From NCBI GenBank assembly GCA_937926975.1, contig CALBCJ010000002.1, positions 27,575-91,574 on the forward strand: DNA of 64,000 nucleotides, in the 5' to 3' direction. A program made the position numbers and the translations under genes. The stretch's first letter is position 1. The number at the start of each line of letters is the position of its first letter. The notes below the pieces were generated by a model. The model was not told the DNA's origin. It made no database searches and was given only the letters and a program-made list of their open reading frames with translations. This document shows positions 38,320 to 47,594 of this stretch, piece after piece. Source of the DNA: an uncultured Propionibacteriaceae bacterium. GTDB taxonomy: Bacteria; Actinomycetota; Actinomycetes; Propionibacteriales; Propionibacteriaceae.

Positions 38320-38413
38320 GGGGAGCGGGTGCAGCCTCATCAGTACGGGCGGTCCTCTGGACCCTGACGAGGACCGGCTCTAGGATGGGCAGACCACGGC
38401 GAAGGAGCTCCCG

Positions 38414-38689
38414 GTGGTATGCAGAGTCTGTGGCCGGACAAGCAGCGACAAGGCCGTGTTCTGCACCGGCTGCGGGACCCGGCTGGAGCCGGTCCACCTG
38501 GTTGACGCGCCGTACCCGGGCTCTCAGGCACCGGCACCACCCACCAGCGAGCCGCCCGCGGCCTTCCCCAGCACTCAGCCCGTACCGGCCTACCCGCCGG
38601 CGCCGCCCGGCCCGGCGCCGTCTCGCGCCCCAGGCGCCGAGACCTCCGCGCCGGCGGCCGCGCCTACCGAGGCTGGGGACCAGCCCTGA
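38414..38689 (+). CDS. Small zinc-ribbon protein
   Basis: 91 residues. The N-terminus holds two CxxC pairs (VCRVCG and FCTGCG), the zinc-ribbon of the DUF2116/zinc_ribbon_2 type. The remainder is Pro/Ala-rich and disordered. GTG start, with AAGGAG seven bases upstream. The low-complexity tail is unusual for a short protein, but the cysteine spacing supports a real gene. It precedes the ArsA-like pair. Function unknown. Confidence 0.6.
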   Translation: MVCRVCGRTSSDKAVFCTGCGTRLEPVHLVDAPYPGSQAPAPPTSEPPAAFPSTQPVPAYPPAPPGPAPSRAPGAETSAPAAAPTEAGDQP

Positions 38690-38706
38690 GCCAGTGCGAA
38701 ACCCCG

Positions 38707-38712
38707 TACGCT
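38707..38712 (+). promoter_or_regulatory. -10 element, leaderless start of the first ArsA-like gene
   Basis: TACGCT is followed by AGGGGGC (7 nt) and the ATG at 38720. Confidence 0.4.
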
Positions 38713-38719
38713 AGGGGGC

Positions 38720-39634
38720 ATGCCCGAGGCCGCTCCCCTGCACGTCGTGAGCGGCAAAGGAGGCACCGGCAAGACGACGGTCTCGCTGGCGCTGGCCCAC
38801 CTGCTGGCCCGCCGTGACGGCGACGTGCTGGTCTGCGAGGTCGAGGACCGGCACGACCTGACCCAGGTGCTGGGGGTCCCGACCGTGCCGCCCGGCGCCG
38901 AGCGCCAGGTGGGCCGGGACGGTGGAGCACTGCGGGCCCTGAGCGTCGCCCCCCGGCAGGCCCTCACCGACTACCTGGACCACAGCTTCCGCCTCGGCCT
39001 GGCGGGCAAGGCGCTGGAGGCCTCCGGAATGGTCGACTTCGTCACCGAGCTGGCCCCCGGGCTGAAGGACGTGCTGCTGATCGGCAAGGTCTACCAGGCC
39101 AGCCGGCGCCGGATGAAGGCAGCCGCGGACACGGTCCAGAACGTGGTCCTCGACGCCCCGCCGACCGGGCGGATCGAGACCTTCCTGACTGCCGGCGAGG
39201 CGCTGGCCGAGGTGGTCGCCGGCGGGCCGATCCGGGGGCAGGCCGAGTCGATCATGCGGCTGCTGCGCTCGCCGGCCACCCAGGTCCACCTGGTCACCAC
39301 GCTCACCGAGATGGCGGTCTCTGAGACCTTAGCGGCCTTGTCAGCGCTGCGTCGGCAGGGAATCCGGCCGGGCCGGGTGATCGCGAACCAGGTTCTCGAC
39401 CAGGTCCCGGAGCTGCCCGGGCTGGACGACCCGGGTCAGCGGCTGCAGGCGGCTCACGCTGCCGAGCAGGCCGCTGTCCAGGCTCAGCAGCCCTGGCGGG
39501 AGACGCTCGCCCAGGCCCTCGCCGAGGCCCGGCTGCCGCCCTTGGTGACGCTGCCGCGGCTCCCGGCCGAGGTGGACGCGGCCGGGGCCCAGACCCTGGC
39601 TGACCTGCTGCAGGCGCAGTGGAGGAGCTCATGA
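38720..39634 (+). CDS. ArsA-like ATPase, first of pair (Rv3679-like)
   Basis: 304 residues. The P-loop SGKGGTGKTTVSLALAHLLA and CEVEDRHDLTQVLGV follow the ArsA/GET3 pattern; a switch-like DAPPTGRIETFL follows. In mycobacteria the pair Rv3679-Rv3680 forms a heterodimeric anion-pump-like ATPase with roles in cell-envelope integrity and glycerol sensitivity. It overlaps the partner gene by ATGA. The C-terminal part is less conserved. The pair sits by WhiB4 and PonA2, as in M. tuberculosis. Confidence 0.85.
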   Translation: MPEAAPLHVVSGKGGTGKTTVSLALAHLLARRDGDVLVCEVEDRHDLTQVLGVPTVPPGAERQVGRDGGALRALSVAPRQALTDYLDHSFRLGLAGKALEASGMVDFVTELAPGLKDVLLIGKVYQASRRRMKAAADTVQNVVLDAPPTGRIETFLTAGEALAEVVAGGPIRGQAESIMRLLRSPATQVHLVTTLTEMAVSETLAALSALRRQGIRPGRVIANQVLDQVPELPGLDDPGQRLQAAHAAEQAAVQAQQPWRETLAQALAEARLPPLVTLPRLPAEVDAAGAQTLADLLQAQWRSS

Positions 39635-40752
39635 CCGCCCCCGTCTTCGATGTTGCTGCCCTGGTCGGCGACCGCCGGGTGAAGGTGGTCGTCACCTGCG
39701 GCACCGGCGGGGTCGGCAAGACCTCGCTGTCGGCGGCGATGGCGCTGCGCGCCGCCAACAGCGGCCGCAGGGTGGTGCTGGTCACTGTCGACCCGGCGAA
39801 GCGGCTGGCGACGGCGCTGGGGCTGGACCGGCTGGGCGCCGAGCCGGAACCCGTACCCGAGGTCGGCGGCGGCAGCCTCGACGCGCTGATGCTCGACATG
39901 ACCCACACCTTTGACGAGGCAGTCCGCTCCCACGCCCCCGCGAACCGGGTCGAGGCAGTCCTGCGCAACCCCTTCTACAAGGCACTGAGTACGTCGTTCG
40001 CCGGCACCCAGGACTACATGGCGACCGAGAAGCTGGGCCAGCTGTACGAGGCGGCGCAGCAGACCGGCCGCTGGGACCTGATCGTGGTCGACACCCCGCC
40101 GTCACGGTCGGCGCTGGACTTCCTGGACGCGCCGGCCCGGCTGGACCGGCTGGCGGACGGGCCGGCGATGCGGCTCCTGGCCCCGAAGAGCGGCCCGCTG
40201 CGGCTGCTCAACGTCGGGCTCTCGCAGGCCACGGCCCTGGTCTCCCGGGTGATCGGCAGCCAGGCCCTGTCAGACCTGCAGGTCTTCGCGTCGGCCTTCG
40301 AGTCGGTGATGGAGGGCTTCCGGCGCCGCGCTGACCGGGTCCGGACCCTGCTCGCCTCGCCGGCCACTGCCTTCGTCGTCGTCACCAGTCCTCACTCGGC
40401 CGCACTCACCGAGTCCCGGTTCCTCGTCGACCGGCTCCGCCAGCGCCACCAGACCGAGGCCCGCGGGGTGATTGTCAACCAGCTCCCGGTCCCGGTCCCG
40501 GTCAGCGCTGCTGACCAGGCGCGGCTGGCTGCCGTGCCGGCCGCGTACGCGTGGTGGCAGAGCACCTGGGCTCGCTACCGGCACCAGCGCGACGCCGTGG
40601 CGACGGCCCTCGGTGACGAGGTGCCCGTGACGGTCGTGCCCGTGATGGCCCGCGAGATCACCGACCTGCCGGCCGTACGGGAGCTCGGAGCCCTCGCGGC
40701 TGCCGGAACCGGGCTCGGCGAGCAGGACGAGGCCGCGGTTCTCGACAGGTGA
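39631..40752 (+). CDS. ArsA-like ATPase, second of pair (Rv3680-like)
   Basis: 373 residues. P-loop VTCGTGGVGKTSLSAAMALRAA, TVDPAKRLATALGL, and DTPPSRSALDFLDAP form the ATPase core. MLDMTHTFDEAV and the FYKALSTSFAGTQDYMATEKL segment are typical of this actinobacterial branch. The ATG is at 39631 inside the stop of the first gene (ATGA). Equal to Rv3680. It acts with the first protein as a heterodimer in the cytoplasm. It converges with whiB4; the stops are 6 bp apart. Confidence 0.87.
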   Translation: MTAPVFDVAALVGDRRVKVVVTCGTGGVGKTSLSAAMALRAANSGRRVVLVTVDPAKRLATALGLDRLGAEPEPVPEVGGGSLDALMLDMTHTFDEAVRSHAPANRVEAVLRNPFYKALSTSFAGTQDYMATEKLGQLYEAAQQTGRWDLIVVDTPPSRSALDFLDAPARLDRLADGPAMRLLAPKSGPLRLLNVGLSQATALVSRVIGSQALSDLQVFASAFESVMEGFRRRADRVRTLLASPATAFVVVTSPHSAALTESRFLVDRLRQRHQTEARGVIVNQLPVPVPVSAADQARLAAVPAAYAWWQSTWARYRHQRDAVATALGDEVPVTVVPVMAREITDLPAVRELGALAAAGTGLGEQDEAAVLDR

Positions 40753-40758
40753 GACCAG

Positions 40759-41043
40759 CTAGCCCCTGCGGCTGCCGGAGCTAGACCCCAGCAGAACCAG
40801 GCTCCAGCTCTTGATGTCCGAGCGCTGCCGCAGCAGCTGCCGGCGCTCCCGCTCGGTCATCCCGCCCCAGACGCCCCACTCAATCCGGTTGTCCAGGGCC
40901 TCCGCCAGGCACTCGCTGCGGACCGGGCAGCCCCAGCACACCGTCCGTACCCGCTTCTGGTCAGCCGGTTCAGGGAACAGCTCGTCCTGCCTGCCCCGGC
41001 ACTTCGCCAGAAGGGTCCAGTCATCATGTTGACTCAAACGCAT
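40759..41043 (-). CDS. whiB4: WhiB4-like Fe-S redox regulator
   Basis: 94 residues. Four cysteines at ~15, 36, 39 and 45 (AKC..VCWGCPVRSEC) bind the [4Fe-4S] cluster, followed by the GVWGG turn and the basic RERRQLLRQR DNA-binding part. Its position between the ArsA pair and PonA2 is the same as Rv3681c in M. tuberculosis. The ATG at 41043 or the GTG at 41049 could be the start; AAGGG lies upstream of both. It senses redox state and represses or activates antioxidant genes in mycobacteria; the regulon here is unknown. Confidence 0.87.
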   Translation of the reverse strand: MRLSQHDDWTLLAKCRGRQDELFPEPADQKRVRTVCWGCPVRSECLAEALDNRIEWGVWGGMTERERRQLLRQRSDIKSWSLVLLGSSSGSRRG

Positions 41044-41225
41044 CTTCACTGATCCCTTCGAGTAGCGCTGGGGTGTCGCGACCTGCCACAAGCTACCACT
41101 GTGTGTCAGATCGTCTAGAGGTACAGCGGTTCGTGGGACCATAGCGCCCCCAGCGCCTCCTGGCAACACCTGAAGTGGCCGGAACCGGCGCCAAACCAGA
41201 TGAGGAGATTCTCACCGCGCTCGCC

Positions 41226-41231
41226 TACCCT
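41226..41231 (+). promoter_or_regulatory. -10 element, leaderless start of the PonA2-like gene
   Basis: TACCCT is followed by AGAGCCC (7 nt) and the ATG at 41239, with no ribosome binding site. Confidence 0.5.
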
Positions 41232-41238
41232 AGAGCCC

Positions 41239-43620
41239 ATGACGCCTGCCGAGACCACCTCGAAGCTGTACGCCTTCGCGATGTTCGCCGTCGTCAGCGC
41301 GCTGGCTGGGGTCCTCTTCGCGGGCTTTGTGGTGCCGTTCGCGGCTCTCGGAGGCTCCACCGCCACGGTGGTGGCTGCGAGCCTGAGCAGTCTTCCCGCC
41401 GAGCTGGACCTGCCACCGACCGCTGAGGGCACCGTCATCTACCTCGGCAACGGCCAGCCGCTGGCCGAGCTGTACGCCGAGGACCGCAAGCCGGTCCCCC
41501 TGTCCCAGATCGCACCGGTCATGAAGACCGCGCAGCTGGCGATTGAGGACCACCGCTTCTACGAGCACGGCGCGGTCGACCTCAAGGGCACCCTGCGGGC
41601 CTTCGCCCGCAACACGGCCGGCGGCTCCACCCAGGGTGGCTCGACGCTGACCCAGCAGTACGTGAAGCAGGTCCAGGTCGCGGCGGCCGCGGCCCGCGGC
41701 GACCAGGAGGCGGTGCTCGAGGCGCAGGCGCCGACGTACGAGCGCAAGATCCGCGAGATGCGGTACGCGATCGCGGTCGAGAAGAAGTACTCCAAGGACG
41801 AGATCCTGGAGCGCTACCTCAACACGGTCTACTACGGCTACGGCGCGTACGGGGTGCAGGCGGCCGCCTGGCGCTACTTCGGCACCTCGGCCGACAAGCT
41901 GACCCTGGCGCAGGCGGCGATGCTGGCCGGGATCGTGCAGAACCCGAACCTGGACCCGAAGCACCGCCCGGCCCAGGCGCTGGAGCGGCGCAACGTGGTG
42001 CTGAACCGGATGGCCGAGCTGGGGATGGCCCAGCAGGAGGAGGTGGACCTCGCCAAGGCGCAGGGCTTTGACCAGAACCTGGTCCGCCCGCCCAACCAGG
42101 GCTGCATCACCTCGGCGTACCCGTTCATGTGCCAGTACGTCGAGATGTCGCTGCTGCAGAACCCGGCTCTGGGCGCCAACCAGGAGGAGCGGCGCAACAC
42201 GGTGATGCGCGGCGGGCTGCGGATCCACACCAAGATCGACCCGGCGATGATGAACGTGGCCCAGAAGGAGCTGTCGAGCCGGATCAAGCCCACCGACCCC
42301 GTGATCTCGACCATGGTGATGATCCAGCCGGGAACCGGCCTGATCACCGCAATCGCGCAGAACCGCTACCAGATGGGAGCCAACGCCGACGCCGGCCAGA
42401 CCTACTACAACTACGCGGTCGAGGCCGCGCTGGGTGGGGCTGAGGGCTACCAGGCGGGGTCGACGTTCAAGACCTTCACCATGGCCAACGCTATCGAGCG
42501 GGGGGTGTCGGTACGGACCCAGTTCGTCTCCTCGACCCCGATGGAGTTCCGCAACAAGTCCTTCCTGACCTGCGACGACGGAGCCGATGTGCGGTTCCGG
42601 TTCCCGTCGCAGTACCGGGTCGAGAACTCGACCGGCAACTACGGCGCGATCGACATGTACAAGGCCGCCGAGATGTCGGTGAACACGTACTTCATCCAGC
42701 TGGAGCAGGTGGCGGGGATCTGCCAGTCGGCCCGGATGGCTGACCGGCTCGGGGTGAAGATGTCCAACGGCAAGAAGATGGAGACCGAGTACGCCTGGTA
42801 CCCGTCGTTCACGCTGGGGATCGCCGAGGTCTCGCCAATCTCGATGGCCAGCGCGTACGCGACCCTGGCGGCTCGCGGCAAGCGCTGCGACCCGATCATC
42901 ATCGAGTCGATCAAGACCCGCGACGGCCGCGCGGTGCCGACATCAGACGGCAACTGCGAGCAGGTCATCAAGCCCGAGGTCGCCGACGCGGTGAATGCCG
43001 TGCTGCAGCGGGTGATGTCGAACGGCACCGGTACCCCGGCCCGGATCCAGGACGGCCGCCCGCAGGCCGGCAAGACCGGCACCACCGAGTCCAACGCCGC
43101 GGTCTGGTTCGCCGGGTACACCCCGAACCTGGCCGGGGTGGCCATGATCGCGATCGACAAGAACCCCCGCTACAAGTCCTACTGGGACCGGCGCAACCAG
43201 TCTCTGAAGAACGTCCGGCTGCCGGGTGGCTTCCCGCTGGAGGGGTCGGGCTCCGGTGACGCCGGTGAGATCTACGCCCCGGTGATGAAGGCGGCCCTGG
43301 CGAAGACCCCGAAGGACGACTTCGTCGACGCCCCCAGCTCGGTCCTCGACGGCACCCCAGCGAAGCCGCCGAGCCTGCGCGGGATGTCGATGAGCGAGGC
43401 CCGCACGGCGCTGGAGAACGCCGGCTTCGTCGTGACGACCCGCCAGACCTATGACAACCGCCCGGTCGGGAGCTGGACCGGTGGGGTCCAGTGCGGCTCG
43501 ACGGTCGGCAGTACCTGCTACCTGCTGGTCTCGGCCGGGCCGCGGCCACCGGACCCGACTCCGTCTGTCGCACCGCCGCCGGGGGCTCCGCCGGCGCCTG
43601 TCCCGGGAGAGCCCACGTGA
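41239..43620 (+). CDS. ponA2: Bifunctional penicillin-binding protein 1A with PASTA domain (PonA2-like)
   Basis: 793 residues. Builds peptidoglycan outside the membrane. N-terminal membrane helix (FAMFAVVSALAGVLFAGFVVPFAAL), then a GT51 glycosyltransferase with catalytic Glu ~103 in EDHRFYEHGAVD and the TQGGSTLTQQYVKQ motif. The transpeptidase domain has SxxK at ~408-411 (STFK), SVN at ~480-482 and KTG at ~612-614. A PASTA-like domain (LRGMSMSEARTALENAGFVV) and a Pro-rich tail end the protein. The gene is leaderless by promoter placement. The next gene starts inside its stop codon (GTGA), as with Rv3682-Rv3683. Confidence 0.95.
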   Translation: MTPAETTSKLYAFAMFAVVSALAGVLFAGFVVPFAALGGSTATVVAASLSSLPAELDLPPTAEGTVIYLGNGQPLAELYAEDRKPVPLSQIAPVMKTAQLAIEDHRFYEHGAVDLKGTLRAFARNTAGGSTQGGSTLTQQYVKQVQVAAAAARGDQEAVLEAQAPTYERKIREMRYAIAVEKKYSKDEILERYLNTVYYGYGAYGVQAAAWRYFGTSADKLTLAQAAMLAGIVQNPNLDPKHRPAQALERRNVVLNRMAELGMAQQEEVDLAKAQGFDQNLVRPPNQGCITSAYPFMCQYVEMSLLQNPALGANQEERRNTVMRGGLRIHTKIDPAMMNVAQKELSSRIKPTDPVISTMVMIQPGTGLITAIAQNRYQMGANADAGQTYYNYAVEAALGGAEGYQAGSTFKTFTMANAIERGVSVRTQFVSSTPMEFRNKSFLTCDDGADVRFRFPSQYRVENSTGNYGAIDMYKAAEMSVNTYFIQLEQVAGICQSARMADRLGVKMSNGKKMETEYAWYPSFTLGIAEVSPISMASAYATLAARGKRCDPIIIESIKTRDGRAVPTSDGNCEQVIKPEVADAVNAVLQRVMSNGTGTPARIQDGRPQAGKTGTTESNAAVWFAGYTPNLAGVAMIAIDKNPRYKSYWDRRNQSLKNVRLPGGFPLEGSGSGDAGEIYAPVMKAALAKTPKDDFVDAPSSVLDGTPAKPPSLRGMSMSEARTALENAGFVVTTRQTYDNRPVGSWTGGVQCGSTVGSTCYLLVSAGPRPPDPTPSVAPPPGAPPAPVPGEPT

Positions 43621-44522
43621 GACGTCTCGCTGCTGCCGCGGGGGGCCTGGCTGCGGCTGGTGCTGCTTGCTTCGGGTACGGGGTGCTGGTGGAGCGCCAC
43701 GCCTTCCGGCTGCGCCGGGTGACGGCCCCGGTGCTGCCAGTCGGCCAGGACCCGGTCCGGGTGCTGCACGTCTCGGACCTGCACCTGTCGCTGGACCGGC
43801 GCCGTCTGGTCGAGTTTGTGGACTCGCTAGCCGGGCTGCGCCCCGACCTAGTGGTGAGCACTGGCGACAACCTGGCCTACGCGAACGCTCTTGAGGCCCT
43901 GGTGGGCGCCTACCAGCGGCTGCTGCAGTTTCCGGGGGTCTTTGTCTTCGGCGCCCACGACTACTACGCCTCGACCTCGGTGAACCCTTTGTCGTACTTC
44001 GGTGCCGGCAAGCGGAGCCGGGTCCGCCCCGAGCTGCCGCACGAGGAGCTGCGGGCGGCGCTGGTGGCCGGCGGCTGGGCCGACGTAGAGCACCGCCGGG
44101 TGATGCTGACCGTGAAGGGGCGCCAGGTCGAGGTCCGCGGGACGAAGGACGCCCACATCAGCCTGGACGACTACGCCACGGTCGCGGGGCCGCCGTCACC
44201 GGAGGCGGTGCTGTCGATCGGGGTCACCCACGCCCCGTACCAGCGGGTGCTGGACCCGATGACCGCCGACGGGGTGGACCTGATCTTCACCGGCCACACT
44301 CACGGCGGGCAGGTCTGCGTGCCGGGGTACGGGGCCCTGATCACGAACTGTGACCTGGACCGGCGCCGGGTGAAGGGCTTGTCGGAGCACAGCTGCGGTG
44401 GCCGTACGGCGGCGCTGCACGTCTCGGCCGGGCTCGGCACCTCGCCGCACGCCCCGTACCGGTTCGCCTGCCCTCCCGAGGCCACGCTGCTGACCCTGGT
44501 GGAGCGCGATAACCCGGTGTGA
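43617..44522 (+). CDS. Membrane-anchored metallophosphoesterase
   Basis: 301 residues. N-terminal hydrophobic anchor (LAAAAGGLAAAGAACFGYGVLV), then a calcineurin-like phosphoesterase: RVLHVSDLHL, VVSTGDNL, GAHDYY, and the histidine pair GHTHGGQVCVPG. Homologue of Rv3683, which follows ponA2. The GTG overlaps the upstream stop by 4 bp. The usual family GDN/GNHD motif reads GAHD here. Substrate unknown; a role in envelope metabolism is inferred from its partner. Confidence 0.85.
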   Translation: MRRLAAAAGGLAAAGAACFGYGVLVERHAFRLRRVTAPVLPVGQDPVRVLHVSDLHLSLDRRRLVEFVDSLAGLRPDLVVSTGDNLAYANALEALVGAYQRLLQFPGVFVFGAHDYYASTSVNPLSYFGAGKRSRVRPELPHEELRAALVAGGWADVEHRRVMLTVKGRQVEVRGTKDAHISLDDYATVAGPPSPEAVLSIGVTHAPYQRVLDPMTADGVDLIFTGHTHGGQVCVPGYGALITNCDLDRRRVKGLSEHSCGGRTAALHVSAGLGTSPHAPYRFACPPEATLLTLVERDNPV

Positions 44523-44568
44523 GTTCGCGGCCCGGATGAGCTAGACTCGTCCCCGGCCCTCGGGCCAC

Positions 44569-44646
<78 letters not shown>

Positions 44647-44662
44647 CAGGTCACCAGCAGAG

Positions 44663-44686
44663 CCCTCGCCACTGCGGCGAGGGTTT
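44663..44686 (+). terminator. Intrinsic terminator after tRNA-Pro
   Basis: CCCTCGCC-ACTGC-GGCGAGGG forms an 8-bp stem, followed by TTTCG, 17 bp after the CCA end. Confidence 0.85.
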
Positions 44687-44704
44687 CGTGCGCCCGGGGG
44701 CGAC

Positions 44705-45139
44705 TCACAGTAGCCAACTCGGTTCCGCTCCCTCGGTCGCGGGCGAAGGACGCAGCAGCACGTGGCGCCCGGCCAGACCCTCCTGGAACCCCACGGCCGC
44801 GAGGATCTCGTCGCTCAGGTCGGGCCTGTCGGTCACCACCAGCTTGTCATCGTCATCGTCGAGGCGGTGGATGACCGCCACGCAGCGACCGCGCCCCTCA
44901 GCCACCGGGCTGTCCGGGCCCAGCAGGTAGGCGTCCAGCGGGTCACCGTCCGGGGCGGAGGTACCCGCGACGTACCCGTAGTTCGCGTCGTACCTGAAGC
45001 CGTGAGCGGGGTGCCGGCTGCCGTACGGGCGATCGATGGTCACGGTGACATCGCGCCCCGCATACGGCAACGCCAAGCGCAGCGACTCGGACTGGAACAC
45101 GGTGGAACCTGCCGCGCCCGAGTCATGGGGTGACTTCAC
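44705..45139 (-). CDS. Short inorganic pyrophosphatase-like protein
   Basis: 144 residues. Family I pyrophosphatase-type barrel: VTIDRPYGSRHPAHGFRYDANYGYVAGTSAPDGDPLDAYLLGPDSPVAEGRGRCVAVIHRLDDDDDKLVV. The metal-binding DGDPLDAYLL motif is clear, and the DDDD acidic run matches the third acidic site. Shorter than classic enzymes (~165-175). I choose GTG 45139, since TACCCT lies exactly 6 nt upstream on the coding strand. Likely hydrolyses PPi or a related diphosphate. Convergent with tRNA-Pro. Confidence 0.72.
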   Translation of the reverse strand: MKSPHDSGAAGSTVFQSESLRLALPYAGRDVTVTIDRPYGSRHPAHGFRYDANYGYVAGTSAPDGDPLDAYLLGPDSPVAEGRGRCVAVIHRLDDDDDKLVVTDRPDLSDEILAAVGFQEGLAGRHVLLRPSPATEGAEPSWLL

Positions 45140-45145
45140 AGTGAC

Positions 45146-45151
45146 AGGGTA
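45146..45151 (-). promoter_or_regulatory. -10 element, leaderless start of the pyrophosphatase-like gene
   Basis: On the minus strand TACCCT is followed by GTCACT and the GTG at 45139. Confidence 0.45.
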
Positions 45152-45335
45152 GTAGTGCGGTGAAGGGGCCCCGAATTCGCGGAGCAGCTCGGGGCGACAG
45201 CATTCTTCGGCTACTGCAGCGGAGCTCGACCCCGGCGTGCCTCGTCCCTTGATGGCAGCCTTTTTCGTGGCGTACGCTATTCGGCTCCCTGTCCACAATC
45301 AAGCAATCAGGTCAGACCAAGCAGGTCGACCGAGG

Positions 45336-46180
45336 CTAGACGCGAGGGACCCCCCGGAGCGTGGCGAAGCCGTCCAGGTCGTCGCGGAACTGATCGAGTG
45401 TGGTGAGGGTGTACAGACCATCAATCTCCCCCGTGTCCCACAGCGTCCAGATGCGCTTGAGATCTGCCATGCGCCCCTTCCAGCCGATGCCATCGACCAC
45501 CGCCAGGGTCACTTGCCCACCCGTGCGGGCGTCCGCCATCTCCTCAATCTCACGAACAGCATCCGTCAGTTTGGAGCCAGTCGAGTCGAAGCCCTTCGCT
45601 GCAACAGCGATGACGCAATCGCGACCGCCCATCGGGACAGCCAGATCAGCGGGAGCAGTGCGCCGGTTGCGTCCCTCAAAGCGTGTGCGTGGCTGATGGG
45701 CAGGTGGAGTGACTGCGCGATGGCCTCCAGCTCACCCTCAATCTTGCGTCCCGACTGCCCTGCGCTTGCCGCGGTGGCGCGCGTGCCAGCGCGGGCGACA
45801 AGAACATCCCCGAAGGAGTAGGTTTCACCGCGTTGAGCGCGCAAAAGGCGCAGCAGGTCGAAGTCCTCGTCTAGCCGAGTGATAAAGTCCGCGCCGTGGT
45901 CCAGCGCTGCCTTCCGCCAGCTCCCAGTGCTGAACCAGTCGCGAAGCTGATTGGTCAGCTTCTCGCGGCTCATGCCCACCACCAGGGCAAGGACGTAGGT
46001 CTGCTCGGGGTGCGTCACTGCCCAGGCGGTCACAGAGTCGATGTCGATGCCTTCCAGTGCCTCCAGCGCCTCAACCGCCTCGCGGATCTCTTCGGCAGCG
46101 GGCGTGGATGCTGTGGGGTCGATCTTCGCCGTGAGCCGCCCAAGTGACGCCACGTAGTCCTCGAAGGGAATGCCAGCCAT
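45336..46180 (-). pseudogene. DpnII-family type II restriction endonuclease, frameshifted
   Basis: From ATG 46180 the frame holds the helical N-terminal part (YVLALVVGMSREKLTNQLRDWF...GRKIEGELEAIAQSLHLP), then runs into an unrelated tail ending at 45566. The conserved catalytic region resumes in the -1 frame: RTRFEGRNRRTAPADLAVPMGGRDCVIAVAAKGFDSTGSKLTDAVREIEEM, then VVDGIGWKGRMADLKRIW and IDGLYTL, to a stop at 45336. DLAVP followed by IAVAAKGF is the PD-(D/E)xK-type core of this group. A one-base deletion near 45670-45690 explains the shift. Total would be ~281 residues, normal for DpnII relatives. The nuclease is probably inactive while its methyltransferase is intact. Confidence 0.78.
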
Positions 46181-46204
46181 GCCTCAGTCTCTCAGACCTG
46201 ACAC

Positions 46205-47269
46205 TCAGCACGCGACCAGCACGTACTCGACCGCCTCGCGGCGGCTCGCACTGCCGTGCGTGCCAAAGTGGTAACGATGTGGAACGGTGATGACCTCTGG
46301 GGCGGCGCCCTTCACGTCCCGCAGCATGCCGACCAGCGTGTCCAGGTGAGGCACAGCGTTTGAGCCGTAGGAGAGCACGAGGGTGGAGTCGCGGAAGCGC
46401 TCGAAGGTGGCAGCCAGCGCGCTCACGATGGTGCGCTTGGAGCCGAAGGGCGTCGCGCGCTTCGGGAGCTTTCGCGTCATGGTGTCCCGCATCACCTGGG
46501 CGGTCCCGTCCTGCCAGTAGTCAGACAATCCCTCCAAGAACCAGTAACGCTTCACATAGTCGTTGTCATCACGTGGGGGCGCATAGGGCGGGTCCAAGTA
46601 GACCAGGTCGCTGCCCTGCTCTGCCTCGGACACATCGCCGAGAGCGGCCGAGCACTGCTCTCCTTGGAACACGGCACCGTTCCACGCCGCCACACAGTCC
46701 ACGAACTGCTCCTTCAAGGGAGTGTGAAGCTGCGCGCGCCCATCGTCGTAGCGAAGGCCGGTGACAGTGAAGACACCACGCGGCTGCTTGCGCGCCGCAG
46801 CCAGGACCAATGACGCTACAGCCACGTGCCGCTTTGAGCCGGACAGGCGCTCGATCTGTGACCATGCAGCATCAAGGAAGCGCAAGTCATCTAGGGTGAA
46901 GAAGAGACCGGAGTAGGTGCGAGCAATGAAGTCGCGTCCGTCCAGGTTCTCACCGGAGATAATGCGGTCTACCTCACTGGAGGCCAGGAGCTGGTTCTGG
47001 TTGACACACGCTGCCTTCGCAAGCGTCACGGGAAAATTGAGGTAGTCCCTCGACACCACCGAGTACCCCTGCGCCTTCAAGAGATAGGAAACAACGCCAG
47101 ACCCAGCGAAGGGGTCCAGAGCAGTTGCACCCCCGACCTGCCGAAAGACCTCAGCCAGCATGGGAAGCAGCCGGTACTTCGACCCCATGTAGCGCAGGTG
47201 CGGGTAGAGCGACGCTCGCGCCAACGCAGCAGCATCCCGCCCAGCCTTCGTCGTCACACCGACCGTCAT
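46205..47269 (-). CDS. DNA adenine methyltransferase, D12 class
   Basis: 354 residues. Motif I DPFAGSGVVSYLL and motif IV VYLDPPYAPP are those of the N6-adenine methyltransferases of the Dam/DpnM (D12) class; HLRYMGSKYRLLPML opens the fold. The partner nuclease gene starts 24 bp downstream on the same strand, so both were in one operon. Specificity for GATC is inferred from the DpnII-type partner. Somewhat lower GC than the flanking genes supports acquisition by transfer. All motifs needed for activity are visible. Confidence 0.85.
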   Translation of the reverse strand: MTVGVTTKAGRDAAALARASLYPHLRYMGSKYRLLPMLAEVFRQVGGATALDPFAGSGVVSYLLKAQGYSVVSRDYLNFPVTLAKAACVNQNQLLASSEVDRIISGENLDGRDFIARTYSGLFFTLDDLRFLDAAWSQIERLSGSKRHVAVASLVLAAARKQPRGVFTVTGLRYDDGRAQLHTPLKEQFVDCVAAWNGAVFQGEQCSAALGDVSEAEQGSDLVYLDPPYAPPRDDNDYVKRYWFLEGLSDYWQDGTAQVMRDTMTRKLPKRATPFGSKRTIVSALAATFERFRDSTLVLSYGSNAVPHLDTLVGMLRDVKGAAPEVITVPHRYHFGTHGSASRREAVEYVLVAC

Positions 47270-47533
47270 GGCCCCACTCTATGGCCCACCACCGACAACC
47301 AGCGCGAGACGCGGCAGCCCTCAGCCTGGCAGGCGACCACGCAGGGCGCGTGCCGTCATCGCGCCCAGGACCGGCGGCGCGAGGCACTCGTGATGAGCAT
47401 TCGTGAGTGGGTGACGAAGCATGCACCACGCCACCGTTTCCGTACGCAGGATCTTGCCGTTTTCCCATGCCAGCTTGCACTTGGGTGTCGGAGTGGTCGG
47501 TGCCTGCCACCCGGCCAGCGGGTAGCACCGAGA

Positions 47534-47556
47534 ACCCTCGTCACTGTGACGAGGGT
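47534..47556. terminator. Bidirectional terminator between the ABC operon and the R-M pair
   Basis: ACCCTCGTCA-CTG-TGACGAGGGT is a perfect 10-bp stem with a 3-nt loop. It lies 39 bp past the stop of the permease gene on the minus strand, where TTCTC follows the stem. Confidence 0.85.
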
Positions 47557-47594
47557 CCTTCTGTGCTCTCCGGTCTTGCCAGCGTCCGTGCGGC

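Noticed and set aside
45299..45335. Integrase or excisionase for the R-M island
   Set aside because: No frame in 44.7-47.6 kb resembles a recombinase, so mobility by a tRNA integrase cannot be claimed.
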